Shown piece after piece: positions 50,741 through 60,135 of a stretch of 64,000 nucleotides of DNA. The DNA comes from Collinsella aerofaciens (GTDB lineage Bacteria > Actinomycetota > Coriobacteriia > Coriobacteriales > Coriobacteriaceae): the NCBI RefSeq assembly GCF_963360655.1, contig NZ_OY725717.1, positions 372,001 to 436,000 on the forward strand, given 5' to 3'. How positions within the stretch are numbered: position 1 is the first letter of the stretch; every line of letters starts with the position of its first letter. Position numbers and translations under genes: made by a program. Below the pieces are notes generated by a model, which was given only the letters and a program-made list of their open reading frames with translations, did not search any database and was not told the origin of the DNA.

Positions 50741-51475
50741 AAATCAGAACCACCCTTAAAAAGGGTGGTTTGCTCTTAGGGTATAACCCACGGGCCCCGG
50801 GCTCGCGTCTAAAGGCGCGGGCCCGGACTTCGTCCAGGCCTAGTGCATCTTGACCCGTGGCGCGCCGGTCGAACCGGCAGCATCACCCCCTCTTGAAGGG
50901 GTCCTCGTACTCCTTCACGCTCAGCTTGTCCAGCGCGATGTCGTGGGACTCCTGCTCCCTGATGTACTTGGCGATCGTCGCCTCGTTCAGGCCGACGGTG
51001 GACACGTAGTAGCCCTCCGCCCAGAACTTCCTGTTGCCGAACTTGTACTTGAGGTTGGCGTGCCTGTCGAATATCATCAGCGAGCTCTTCCCCTTCAGGT
51101 AGCCCATGACGCTCGCGACGCTGTACTTCGGCGGGATCGCCAGCAGCACGTGCACGTGGTCGGGCATCAGGTGCCCCTCGATTATCTCGATCCCCTTGTA
51201 CTCGCACAGCTTCCTGAGGATCTCCCCTATGTCGCTCCTGATTTGGTTGTAGATCACTTTGCGCCTATACTTCGGCGTGAACACGATGTGGTACTTGCAC
51301 ATCCACTTCGTGTGGGAAAGGCTGTAGGCCTTCTGGGCCATGGCGACCACCCCTTCGACTCGAATTCTTGACGGCCTGAACAATCGTCAATATCGGTCGG
51401 AGGGGTGGCTTTGTAAAGCCGTTTGTCTCCACCCGCGTAGCGGGTGGTTTAAAGCTGGCCGCTGCGCGGCCAGCG
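50741..51475 (-). mobile_element. IS200/IS605-type element (tnpA only)
   Basis: The element holds one Y1 transposase gene. Its left end has a hairpin CCACCCTT / AAGGGTGG (50750-50768), and the right end has CCACCCG / CGGGTGG (51429-51447) with a second hairpin CTGGCCGC / GCGGCCAG just outside. IS200 elements have such subterminal hairpins rather than inverted repeats and make no target duplication. The right boundary is approximate. Confidence 0.8.
50883..51341 (-). CDS. tnpA: IS200-type Y1 (HUH) transposase TnpA
   Basis: This 152-residue single-strand transposase has the HUH motif as HVHV in GHLMPDHVHVLLAIPP (about 59-74) and the catalytic tyrosine region YYVSTVGLNEATIAKYIREQE (about 115-135). 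The start MAQKAYSLSHTKWMCKYHIVFTPKYRR is the classic IS200 N-terminus. ATG 51341 follows GAAGGGG. It lacks a TnpB/IscB partner. Confidence 0.95.
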   Translation of the reverse strand: MAQKAYSLSHTKWMCKYHIVFTPKYRRKVIYNQIRSDIGEILRKLCEYKGIEIIEGHLMPDHVHVLLAIPPKYSVASVMGYLKGKSSLMIFDRHANLKYKFGNRKFWAEGYYVSTVGLNEATIAKYIREQESHDIALDKLSVKEYEDPFKRG

Positions 51476-51492
51476 GACTAAAGTCTTGAAAA

Positions 51493-51533
51493 ATCAAAAG
51501 GGTCCCGGCCGAGAATTCGACCGGGACCCTTGG
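51493..51533 (-). terminator. Rubredoxin gene terminator
   Basis: Stem AAGGGTCCCGG / CCGGGACCCTT, followed on the minus strand by TTGATTTTT. It lies 38 nt after the rubredoxin stop codon. Confidence 0.85.
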
Positions 51534-51570
51534 ACAGAGCTATGTTCGGCTTTCGCCGTGTGCCTGCGAG

Positions 51571-51714
51571 TTACTCCTCGACGAGCTCAAACTGATCGGG
51601 ACCGACGCCGCACACCGGGCACACGTAGTCCTCGGGCAGCTCGGGCGTGTCGACCTCAACCTCGTAACCGCAAACGGTGCACACGAACTTATACGTCTTC
51701 TTCTCCTCAGCCAT
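51571..51714 (-). CDS. Rubredoxin-like protein
   Basis: A 47-residue protein, [20 protein letters not shown]... It has two CxxC knuckles, CTVCGY and CPVCGVG, that would hold one iron. The spacing between the knuckles is shorter than in classic rubredoxin (about 52-54 residues), so it is closer to rubredoxin-like or rubrerythrin-tail domains. ATG 51714 follows GAGAGGA. It lies 88 nt downstream of a flavin reductase gene on the same strand, a natural electron donor. An AT-rich dyad (ATATTCTCAATAATAT) between them may be an operator. Confidence 0.88.
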   Translation of the reverse strand: MAEEKKTYKFVCTVCGYEVEVDTPELPEDYVCPVCGVGPDQFELVEE

Positions 51715-51802
51715 GATGTTTTCCTCTCGAACGTGACTGCTGGTGTACTTGCTTATTAGTATATATTCTCAATAATATAATGCAAGTATTTTTAGAACAT
51801 TT

Positions 51803-52306
51803 CTAGCCTTGATACGACGAAGCCTTGGGCGGCGTCTTGCCCTTTAACACCTTGTGGTAGTAGTCATAGGTCAGCGGGGCCTCGCCGCTCAGACGCTCGG
51901 CATCTTCGACCTCACCGATAAAGAGCAGGTGCGTGCCCACATCCACGGCATCAATCAGACGGCAGCTAAACAGCGCCGCCGCGTGCTCGGGCACATAGGG
52001 CATGCCCAGCGCGGTCTCGTGGGTCTCGTACTTGGCAAACTTGTCGTAATCGCTGCTGGTGCGGAAGCCAAAGTTGCCGATATAGAGCATGTCGGCGGTC
52101 TGGTCAATCACGGTCAGCGCAAAAGCCTTAGCCGATGCGATTACGCCGGACGTGACATTTTCCTTGTTCACGGCAACCGAGATGCGCGCCGGGGCGGATG
52201 TCACCTGCACCGCTGTGTTGATAACGCAGCCGGCACGCAGCCCGTCGGCCGCGGCACTCACCACATACAGGCCGCTCGGCATCGTAAAGAACGCAGTTTT
52301 GTCCAT
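51803..52306 (-). CDS. Flavin reductase family protein (rubredoxin-linked type)
   Basis: The 167-residue protein has the FMN-binding split-barrel of the flavin reductase family: MPSGLYVVSAAADG, GCVINTAVQVTSAPARISVAVNKEN (first FMN contacts) and IGNFGFRTSSDYDKF. It resembles the flavin reductase domain of high-molecular-weight rubredoxins and anaerobe oxygen-detoxification systems. A rubredoxin-like gene follows directly, so the pair probably replaces a single fused protein. ATG 52306 follows GGGGAG. Confidence 0.88.
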   Translation of the reverse strand: MDKTAFFTMPSGLYVVSAAADGLRAGCVINTAVQVTSAPARISVAVNKENVTSGVIASAKAFALTVIDQTADMLYIGNFGFRTSSDYDKFAKYETHETALGMPYVPEHAAALFSCRLIDAVDVGTHLLFIGEVEDAERLSGEAPLTYDYYHKVLKGKTPPKASSYQG

Positions 52307-52356
52307 AACGATCACTCCCCTAACCCAGAATTGAACCTCATGGATGTATGTACCCA

Positions 52357-52393
52357 CAAAAAAAGGCGGCACCCATAACGGACGCCGCCTTTG
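52357..52393 (-). terminator. Terminator after smpB
   Basis: Stem AAAGGCGGC / GCCGCCTTT, followed on the minus strand by a further T run. A family B palindrome lies between it and the smpB stop. Confidence 0.8.
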
Positions 52394-52434
52394 AGACATA
52401 TGTGTCAGAACAGTAAGAAAGATGAGACACCCAC

Positions 52435-52501
52435 AGTTGCGGTGAAATAGGGACTGAATAGTCCCTCAAACAGGCAAAACAGTCCGTATTCCACCGCAAC
52501 T
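52435..52501. repeat. Family B 67-nt palindrome, intact
   Basis: AGTTGCGGTGAAATAGGGAC on the left and GTCCGTATTCCACCGCAACT on the right, exactly 67 nt. It lies 12 nt after the smpB stop and inside its probable transcript. Confidence 0.9.
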
Positions 52502-52513
52502 TATACAGAGTGC

Positions 52514-52984
52514 CTAGCGGTTGCGTTCCTTAAGGGCGCGGTCGATCTCGCGTTGGACATCACGCTTGGCCATGTCCTCGCGCTTGTCGTAGAGCTTCTT
52601 GCCGCGACCTAGACCCAGCAGCAGCTTTACGCGGCCGTCGGTATTAAAGTAGAGCTCCAACGGAACCAGCGCATAACCACGGTTGCGAAGTTTGCCGTCA
52701 AGAAAGTCAATCTCCTTGCGGTGCAGCAGCAGACGACGCCGACGGTCGGGATCGCGATTCCACACGCCACCATGGCTATAAGGGTGGATATGCAGGCCGA
52801 CGAGCCAGCACTCCCCGCCGCGGATCAGCGCGAAGGTATCGGTGATCTGGCAGGCGCGCTCGCGAATCGACTTGACCTCGGTGCCGCTCAGCTCAATACC
52901 GCACTCAAACGTCTCATCGATAAAGTACTCGTGATGTGCCGAGCGATTCTTGGAAATGAGTTTGCGCTCGCGCTTACTGGGCAT
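52514..52984 (-). CDS. smpB: SsrA-binding protein SmpB
   Basis: SmpB binds tmRNA and brings it to stalled ribosomes. The 156-residue protein has the oligonucleotide-binding barrel starts (KNRSAHHEYFIDETFECGIEL), the family motif GTEVKSIR, and the basic C-terminal tail KKLYDKREDMAKRDVQREIDRALK. It overlaps the upstream TPR gene by 11 nt, so the two are co-translated. The tmRNA gene ssrA was not seen in this window. Confidence 0.96.
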   Translation of the reverse strand: MPSKRERKLISKNRSAHHEYFIDETFECGIELSGTEVKSIRERACQITDTFALIRGGECWLVGLHIHPYSHGGVWNRDPDRRRRLLLHRKEIDFLDGKLRNRGYALVPLELYFNTDGRVKLLLGLGRGKKLYDKREDMAKRDVQREIDRALKERNR

Positions 52985-53891
52985 CGCCGGCCCCCTTGGC
53001 TCCATCGGCGTTTGAGCCCGCAGTCTCGCGCTTTGCCTTGCGCTCGGCATTGAGCTCGGCATCGCTCTCGCGCACCAGTTTAATAATCGCCGCGCAGGCC
53101 TCCTCGCCCACCAAGTCGCGAGCACGCACCGTCAGGCGCGTCGCCTCCTGCTTGTCGCCGTCGCTTGCAGCATCGGTCGCGCACATAATCAGGCAGATGG
53201 CAATCTCGGCCGAAGGCGAGGTCGGAACGCCTTGCAGGGCCAGTTCACCCATCACGTGCTCGTCGCTCTCATCGGCGGCATCCGGATAGGTGGTATGGAT
53301 CTTGTTGAGCAGGCGCGTCGTATGCGCATCGTTGGGCGCCAGGCGCAGCGCCAGACGCGCGCAGCCCACGGCAGCCGAAACGTTCTCGGTCTCGGGCTCC
53401 AAGAAGTACTGGCCTAGATTGGCGTAAGCGCGGGCGGCGCACTTGCCATCGCTTGCACGCTCCAGCACCGAGAACGAGAGCGATGCCCATTCCTGCTTGT
53501 CCTCGAGTGCGCGGAACAGCTCGGCCAAATCCAAGCGATAGTTGCAGTTCATGGGGTCCCAACGCACAGCCTGCATCAGGGCATTACGAGCGCTCACATA
53601 ATCCTGCTGGCGAATGTAGGCAAACGCCATATCAGAGTACAGGCGGTCAAACGGCACCTCGACCTGCACGAGCTCGCGCGGATCCTTCTCCACGCGGCGA
53701 TAGGCCAAGCGCTCAAACTTGCTATCGAAGCTAAAGTATTGACGCTTCTCCTCCGTCTTGCACTCAGCATCAATATACTCCTCGGCGAGCTCCACCAGAC
53801 GCTCCAGCAGCGGCGTCGCCGTAGCCAGGTCGCCCTGCGCCAGATAGTTCTCGGCATACGTGATGTCTTGCAAGCTGATGGGCAGATCCAT
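52974..53891 (-). CDS. TPR-like repeat protein
   Basis: The 305-residue protein is made of helical pairs with TPR-like spacing (AYIRQQDYVSARNALMQAVRWDPMNCNYRLDLAELFRAL; AYANLGQYFLEPETENVSAAVGCARLALRLAPNDAHTTRLL). It has no signal peptide. The function is unknown. It sits first in a two-gene operon with smpB. ATG 53891 follows GAGGAG. The C-terminal 25 residues (ELNAERKAKRETAGSNADGA) are charged and probably disordered. Confidence 0.8.
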   Translation of the reverse strand: MDLPISLQDITYAENYLAQGDLATATPLLERLVELAEEYIDAECKTEEKRQYFSFDSKFERLAYRRVEKDPRELVQVEVPFDRLYSDMAFAYIRQQDYVSARNALMQAVRWDPMNCNYRLDLAELFRALEDKQEWASLSFSVLERASDGKCAARAYANLGQYFLEPETENVSAAVGCARLALRLAPNDAHTTRLLNKIHTTYPDAADESDEHVMGELALQGVPTSPSAEIAICLIMCATDAASDGDKQEATRLTVRARDLVGEEACAAIIKLVRESDAELNAERKAKRETAGSNADGAKGAGDAQ

Positions 53892-53985
53892 GGCTACTCC
53901 TCGATCTGAGCGAAACACGGCAGGCGCCGTATATACGGTCAATACACAAAACCCGGGTCTCTTACGAGGCCCGGGCGTTCAATTT

Positions 53986-54062
53986 TGGTAGCCCGTACCA
54001 GATTCGAACTGGTGATCTCCGCCTTGAGAGGGCGGCGTCCTAAACCGCTAGACGAACGGGCC
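53986..54062 (-). tRNA. tRNA-Glu (CTC)
   Basis: The 77-nt cloverleaf has a 7-bp acceptor stem, anticodon loop CTCTCAA (anticodon CTC), T-loop GTTCGAATC and an encoded CCA end. It lies 17 nt downstream of tRNA-Gln. Confidence 0.96.
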
Positions 54063-54079
54063 ATATGTAGCAAATGCAA

Positions 54080-54153
54080 TGGCTGGGATGGAGGGAGTCG
54101 AACCCCCATTGACGGAACCAGAATCCGCTGTCCTGCCATTAGACGACATCCCA
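54080..54153 (-). tRNA. tRNA-Gln (CTG)
   Basis: The 74-nt cloverleaf has acceptor stem TGGGATG / CATCCCA, anticodon loop TTCTGGT (anticodon CTG), T-loop GTTCGACTC and an encoded CCA end. Between 54154 and 54429 I see no gene; it probably holds the tRNA promoter. Confidence 0.96.
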
Positions 54154-54429
54154 ATGACTGCATCGCTGCGCTCGGCTGTGCCTTTGCGCAAGAAAGAAAT
54201 ATACGGGAAGTCTCGCCGTGACGCAAGCCCCAATTTTGACTTTTTTGAAATTCAGTCAAATTGGCCTAATTTAGTCCAACCCGTGAAGGACCTGTGAAGC
54301 CAACCGCTGTACACGAAGGGCAAAACGCCGTGAGCGGTAGCCGTCAACCGTTGGCAGATTCTACCGTGAAAACGATAGCACCAGGCAACACAATCGAAGT
54401 ATCAATGATCGCGTAGATATCGAGGCGCC

Positions 54430-54840
54430 ATGGACGAAGAGCTTGATTACCTATGGGAGACCCTGGGCCTCGAGATCACTGCCGACCTTTGGCCCGAACG
54501 GGACAAAATTCACCCCACGTTACGCCCCGCCATTACTGTGGTGCAGGCAAAATACCGCCGTGCATCCTTTTTAATCATGCGGATGTCATGGCACGCGGGA
54601 CTCCCCGACCTTAAGCGAATCCAGGCAAGCCTCGTCGAGCTGTCCGGCATGCCGACCGTCATATCCGAGGCGCACCTGGAGCAGCGCCAGCGCGAGCGAC
54701 TGCAACAGCAGCGGATTCCCTTTATCTGCCCCGGCATTCAGGCATATCTGCCCTTTATGGACGAAGAGTACTGGAGCGGCAAGCCCAACAAGCACGTAAA
54801 GGTCTACGATCCGCACGAATGGGCACAGCTGGCGGACTGA
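54430..54840 (+). CDS. Small protein of unknown function, possibly a truncated regulator
   Basis: The 136-residue protein has no named domain that I can confirm. Its layout (an N-terminal effector-like half, then LPDLKRIQASLVELSGMPTVISEAHLEQRQRERLQQQRIPFICPGIQAYLPFM) recalls the first part of larger proteins often labelled MarR-like regulators, in which a block like IPFI.PG.Q.YLPF precedes a winged helix. Here the frame stops shortly afterwards, so it may be a short form or a remnant. There is no strong ribosome site before ATG 54430. A family F palindrome starts 17 nt after the stop. Confidence 0.65.
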   Translation: MDEELDYLWETLGLEITADLWPERDKIHPTLRPAITVVQAKYRRASFLIMRMSWHAGLPDLKRIQASLVELSGMPTVISEAHLEQRQRERLQQQRIPFICPGIQAYLPFMDEEYWSGKPNKHVKVYDPHEWAQLAD

Positions 54841-54856
54841 CTGGGGCAGGCCCGCC

Positions 54857-55031
54857 GGCGGAAAGTGCGTCCCAGATTTCAAGCTCAAACTGGTCCCTAC
54901 TTTCCTGTCGAGCCCTCAACCGGAAACCGTGTCCCGCAATCGAAGCTCAGAATGGGACGTGCTTTCCGCAACCGGCCACTTTGGGAAAGTGCATCCCATT
55001 CTGGAAGCGAATTCCGGGTCGCACTTTCCGC
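54857..55031. repeat. Family F nested palindrome
   Basis: Inner arms CAGAATGGGACGTGCTTTCC and GAAAGTGCATCCCATTCTG (54948-55003) lie within outer arms GCGGAAAGTGCGTCCC (about 54858) and GCACTTTCCGC (55021-55031). It fills the gap between two convergent genes. Confidence 0.8.
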
Positions 55032-55036
55032 AGCCG

Positions 55037-55396
55037 CTACAGCAACGCCTCGGCCCAAGCCGATTCCCTAAAGCCGGGAATCGCAAAGTCGTCGCCCACC
55101 AGCAGCGGACGCTTGACCAGCATGCCGTCGGTCGCCAGCAGCTCGTAGCACTCCCGATCCGTCATGCCCGCATCCAGACGCGCCTTCAGGCCCAGCTCTC
55201 GATATTTCATGCCCGACGAATTAAAGAAGCGCCGCACCGGCAGCCCCGAATGAGCAATCCAGGTCGCAAGCTCATCAGCCGTAGGATTGTCCAAAACGAT
55301 ATCGCGGTCGATATACTCAACCCCATGTTCATCCAGCCATGCCTTGGCCTTCTTACAGGTCGAGCACTTGGGATATTCAACAAACAGTACGGTCAT
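55037..55396 (-). CDS. ArsC/Spx family thioredoxin-fold protein
   Basis: The 119-residue protein has the ArsC/Spx fold with the redox motif YPKCSTCKKAKAWL (Cys11 and Cys14) and the family block RRFFNSSGMKYRELGLK. Both cysteines of a CxxC are present, as in Spx/MgsR. The C-terminal KRPLLVGDDFAIPGF, in place of the arsenate-binding arginines in KRP, is typical of YffB-like members. It is more likely a redox regulator or glutathione-type reductase than a true arsenate reductase. ATG 55396 follows CGGAGGA. Confidence 0.85.
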   Translation of the reverse strand: MTVLFVEYPKCSTCKKAKAWLDEHGVEYIDRDIVLDNPTADELATWIAHSGLPVRRFFNSSGMKYRELGLKARLDAGMTDRECYELLATDGMLVKRPLLVGDDFAIPGFRESAWAEALL

Positions 55397-55488
55397 GGGA
55401 ATCCTCCGAATATAGATCGGCCAACGCAGGCACACGCCACACGAGGCGCCTTCGTATGATGGGCCAATTGTAGCCCACGGGTCACACG

Positions 55489-56541
55489 CTAAACGAACCG
55501 TACCCCGAATCCGCGTTTGATGAACGGCAGCAGCTCCATTGCCTCGGGCGTGATATGGCCCGCAACGTTCATGCGCTCGTCACCGGGAAGATCGACCCGC
55601 GCAATCTCAAGCTCGCCTTCGTAGCGCCCATATCCGCTATTGCTCACAGCGATCGACCCCGCCTTTCGCGGCAGGCCGGCTCCGGCATCCGTCGACACGG
55701 AATCCGGCTTAAGCGTCGTACGTGACTCCTGAGACCTAAAGATGAGGACGCTCGAGTCGGGCCGGTCGTGATGAATCTGCCCGCGCACATAGGCATAACC
55801 GGGCTCAAGCTCGCATTGCAGGTCCACGTATCCGGCGGAAACTTGAGCAAACTGCGCCCAGCCCGCATCGGAAAGATCGGGGTCGCCGACCAACACAATG
55901 TCGCAATCGGCGCCATGTGCAAGCTCAAGCATATTGAGAGCAACCTTTGACGCGCGACCGCGCTGCGCCTCGACCGTCGGCAGTCCCTCGAATACCGGCC
56001 CGCGAACGTTAGCATCACCCGGCACAAAAGCCATGATTTCGAATCCAAGCGCCGCAAGACGAAGATTCACCCGAGCAATGTCCTCCAGAGCTAAACCGGT
56101 ATAAGGCTTGGGGTAAAAATTGTGGCAGGCGGCAAAACGAGTCACATCGGCGCCGGCTTCACGCCACGATGCGATTTCATCAGAACTCACTGTCGATGCA
56201 TTGACCACAATGCGAAATACACCGGACAGCTCCGCGACCCGCTGGGCGCTAAAGCCATAGTCCAAACGAAGGTATTCCAACCCCAGATCGCGCAGGTCCT
56301 CGATGCGCTCAAGCCCGAGCAAATCGCACGTGCGAGGCCCCACATCGGCAATGAGCGCAATGCCGCGGGCGGAAAGCAGCGACAGCACATGACGGACCTT
56401 ATCGGCATACGCCGCTCCCCCATCCTCGGGAATATGCAGCGAGGTGAACGCGTAGCGCGCACCCGCCGCGGCGCCACGCTCAATCGTCCGCTCAATATCC
56501 TGCAAAGGGCTGGAAAGATAAATTGAAATACCCGTTTTCAC
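55489..56541 (-). CDS. mupG: 6-phospho-N-acetylmuramidase MupG (DUF871)
   Basis: The 350-residue protein has a TIM barrel followed by a small cyclophilin-like domain, the DUF871/MupG architecture. Visible family blocks are GISIYLSSP at the N-terminus, FTSLHIPEDGGA, LRLDYGFS and CHNFYPKPYTGL. MupG cleaves MurNAc-6-phosphate-GlcNAc, releasing MurNAc-6-phosphate for MurQ. It is the last gene after murQ and murP. It starts at GTG 56541 with a GGAG site that lies right behind an intrinsic terminator. Confidence 0.9.
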   Translation of the reverse strand: MKTGISIYLSSPLQDIERTIERGAAAGARYAFTSLHIPEDGGAAYADKVRHVLSLLSARGIALIADVGPRTCDLLGLERIEDLRDLGLEYLRLDYGFSAQRVAELSGVFRIVVNASTVSSDEIASWREAGADVTRFAACHNFYPKPYTGLALEDIARVNLRLAALGFEIMAFVPGDANVRGPVFEGLPTVEAQRGRASKVALNMLELAHGADCDIVLVGDPDLSDAGWAQFAQVSAGYVDLQCELEPGYAYVRGQIHHDRPDSSVLIFRSQESRTTLKPDSVSTDAGAGLPRKAGSIAVSNSGYGRYEGELEIARVDLPGDERMNVAGHITPEAMELLPFIKRGFGVRFV

Positions 56542-56557
56542 GCTTCAACGCTCCTTT

Positions 56558-56592
56558 AAAAAAGGCCGGCGGAGCAGCTAGCCCCGCCGGCA
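56558..56592 (-). terminator. Terminator or attenuator between murP and mupG
   Basis: On the minus strand, stem GCCGGCGGGGC / GCTCCGCCGGC is followed by CTTTTTTAAAGGAG. The T run touches the mupG ribosome site, so mupG is expressed by partial read-through or from its own promoter. Confidence 0.75.
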
Positions 56593-56658
56593 CAACCATA
56601 ACATCAAGAAATCTGCCGCGCGCCGCGAACCCCGAGCAACACGGCTCGCGATATCAAA

Positions 56659-58089
56659 CTACTCGCCAAAGAACTCGTTGATCTTCTGCTCGTCGACGCC
56701 AAAGAACCACGTCAGGACAAAGCCGGCGGCATAGGCAAGCAGCATAGCGGCAACGTAGCCGAGCTGCTGGCCAGGAACGACGATCAGCAGGCCAAACAGA
56801 CCGGAAACGCCCTGAGAAACCGTGCCGATGTGAAGCAGCGCCGCGAGCGCGCCGCCAAATCCGGCACCCAGGCAGGCCGTCACAAACGGACGAACGAGCG
56901 GCAGCGTAACAGCATACATCAGAGGCTCGCCCACACCCAGGATTCCAACGGGAATGGACTCTGCGACGTACTTCTTGAGCTTGGCGTTCTTGGTCTTAAA
57001 GTACAGCGCCAAACCGGCACCGACCTGGCCGCCGCCAGCCATCATAAGGATGGGAAGCAGGTAATTGATACCCTTGGTAGCGCCGTCGGGATCGTTGAGC
57101 ATAGCGTGAATCGGCGTGAGCGCCTGATGCAGGCCGACGGACACCAGCGGCAAGAAGCCTGCCGACAGGATATAGCCGCCCAGGACGCCCAGCTTCTCGA
57201 AGATAAAGGTCAAAACGCTAAAGATGGCAGTCGTCAGCCATGCGCCAACCGGCTGGATGACGAGCATCAGAGCAAAGGCGCCGATGATGAGCACCAGCAG
57301 CGGGGACAAGAACGTGTCGAGTGCGTTGGGCATAACCTTGCGAATCTGACGCTCCATCCAGGCAAAAAATGCGCCAGCGATGAGAGCCGCGATCATGCCG
57401 CCCGCTGCGGGGTTGTACTGCGCACTGGTGAGCGGCAGCAGAATGGCAGTGGCAGGATCAGCCGCGCCAGGCGCAAGCAGGGGCATGGCACTGTTGGCGA
57501 TGCACATCGTGCCGGCGATGCCGCCCAGCGCAGCGGAGCCACCAAACTCACGTGCCGCGTTATAGCCCACCAAGATGGGCAGATAGGCAAACAGGGCCCA
57601 GCCCATGGAACGAATGCCCTGGTACCACCACTCGCCTGCAAGCGCGCCTGCCGTCGAAACGTTAATGACGTTGCAGATACCGTTGATGAGGCCAGCCGCA
57701 ATGATGCCGGGAAGCAGGGCGACGAAGACATTGGAAATCTTCTTGAGGAAGGCCTGAACCGGCTTAGACTCGTACTTGGCCTTCTGCGCGGCCTTGTTTG
57801 TGGCCGCAGCATCAACCACGCTCTCGTCAGCAACGCCTTTCGCAAGGCCGGTGAGCTTGGAGAACTCCTCGAGCACCTTATTCACCTTGCCCGGACCCAG
57901 CACGATCTGCATCGTGTCGTCCTCGACCAGGCCCATCACGCCGTCGAGCGCCTTAATACCCTCCGTGTCGACGTTACCCGTGTCTTTGACGGTCACGCGC
58001 AGGCGCGTCATGCACGCCGCGTTTGCGAGCACGTTGTCTTTACCGCCCAAAAGGTCCAGCAGCTTTTGAGCCAGCTCTTTGTTCGTCAT
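56659..58089 (-). CDS. murP: PTS transporter EIIBC, probable MurNAc type
   Basis: The 476-residue protein has an N-terminal IIB domain with phosphocysteine Cys26 (ANAACMTRLRVTVKD) and a C-terminal IIC domain of about ten helices (GVGEPLMYAVTLPLVRPF). There is no IIA domain. Its position between murQ and mupG indicates that it imports N-acetylmuramic acid or a MurNAc-GlcNAc disaccharide as the 6-phosphate. ATG 58089 follows AAGGAGGAG. Confidence 0.88.
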   Translation of the reverse strand: MTNKELAQKLLDLLGGKDNVLANAACMTRLRVTVKDTGNVDTEGIKALDGVMGLVEDDTMQIVLGPGKVNKVLEEFSKLTGLAKGVADESVVDAAATNKAAQKAKYESKPVQAFLKKISNVFVALLPGIIAAGLINGICNVINVSTAGALAGEWWYQGIRSMGWALFAYLPILVGYNAAREFGGSAALGGIAGTMCIANSAMPLLAPGAADPATAILLPLTSAQYNPAAGGMIAALIAGAFFAWMERQIRKVMPNALDTFLSPLLVLIIGAFALMLVIQPVGAWLTTAIFSVLTFIFEKLGVLGGYILSAGFLPLVSVGLHQALTPIHAMLNDPDGATKGINYLLPILMMAGGGQVGAGLALYFKTKNAKLKKYVAESIPVGILGVGEPLMYAVTLPLVRPFVTACLGAGFGGALAALLHIGTVSQGVSGLFGLLIVVPGQQLGYVAAMLLAYAAGFVLTWFFGVDEQKINEFFGE

Positions 58090-58146
58090 AACTCCTCCTT
58101 GTATTGGGTATCTCGTCTGGATGTCATATCAGCTCACGCCGCGCAC

Positions 58147-59070
<924 letters not shown>

Positions 59071-59080
59071 TTCATTCACC

Positions 59081-59931
59081 TCATCTTTCCTGTTTCTCGA
59101 TGTAGTTTTGCTTTATGACATGCGTCGCCCGTTCGTAGTCGCTGGCAACGTAAGCAGCGTACAGGGCATCGACAACCATAAGCTGGGCCATACGCGAAGC
59201 CATGGCACCGCTGCGGACCAAGGGTTCACTCGCAGCGACGCCGAGCACGGCATCGGCCATGGTGGCAAGATTGGATGATCCATCTACTTTGGTAACGGCC
59301 ACAACGGGACAGTTGTGACGTTGAGCCTCGGCGGTGCAGTCCAGCACCTCTTGCGTCAAGCCCGAGTAGCTAAAGGCGATTGCCATATCGCCCTCATGCA
59401 TGTTCTTGGCACATAAGAGCTGATCATGCCAGTCGTCGTACAGATGGCACTCTTTGTCGACACGCATGAGCTTTTGCGCCGGTCGTGCGCGACCAAACGA
59501 GAGGCACCAATACCGAACAGATTGACCGCGCGTGCCCGCTTAAGACGGGCCGCGCATCGCTCCAAGACGGTGTAATCGAGCGTTCGCGCCGTCGCCTCGA
59601 TCGTGCGCACGTTGCTTTTCATCACCTTCCCCACGATACGTTCGACGCTGTCATCCATGGAGATGTCCTCGAGGGCTACGTCTTTCTTGTCACCTAAGAG
59701 CGCCAGCTCGGCAATCAGTTCGCGCTGGAACTCCTTGTAGCCCGCAAAACCCAAACGCTTGCAAAAGCGCAAAATGCTCGAGGGCGAGGAGAACGTGACA
59801 TCGGCAAGACCGCGGACGGACAGCCCGACCACCTCGTGCGGATGAGCGCTTACATATGCGATGACATTGCGTTCCGCCGGGCTCGCGCTGAGCTCACGCT
59901 CGCGAAGCCGCAAAAGCAATCCGTTTGCCAT
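59081..59931 (-). pseudogene. RpiR family regulator of the MurNAc operon, frameshifted
   Basis: The first part (59931 down to about 59480) is a good RpiR helix-turn-helix (LADVTFSSPSSILRFCKRLGFAGYKEFQREL) plus the start of a SIS domain (AVNLFGIGASRLVAHD). The rest of the SIS domain (AQKLMRVDKECHLYDDWHDQLLCAKNM..., to 59081) continues in another frame. Adding one base between 59480 and 59481 would turn the junction into HDLAQKLM, as in family members. So a single-base deletion, or a sequencing error, splits the gene. ATG 59931 has GGAGG 8 nt upstream. It is probably the MurR-like repressor of murQ-murP-mupG. Confidence 0.85.
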
Positions 59932-60025
59932 CTCAAACACCTCCGTTGAGAAGAATTAAAGACCAACGAACGATTCGTACCGGATACAAACAGCTTTTGC
60001 GGTACATTGTGCCGCATCGTGGCGC

Positions 60026-60056
60026 ACAAAGGGCGAGCGTTCTACCGCTCGCCCCT
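60026..60056 (-). terminator. Weak terminator-like hairpin after the VanZ-like gene
   Basis: Stem GGGCGAGCG / CGCTCGCCC with only a short T run on the minus strand. The gap 59932-60135 holds no gene. Confidence 0.5.
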
Positions 60057-60135
60057 CAAATCCGACCGCTCGGAAATACGCGCGACACAAAATAATTCAA
60101 CAAGGTCGCATTATCAGAAACGGGTTTGTTACCGG

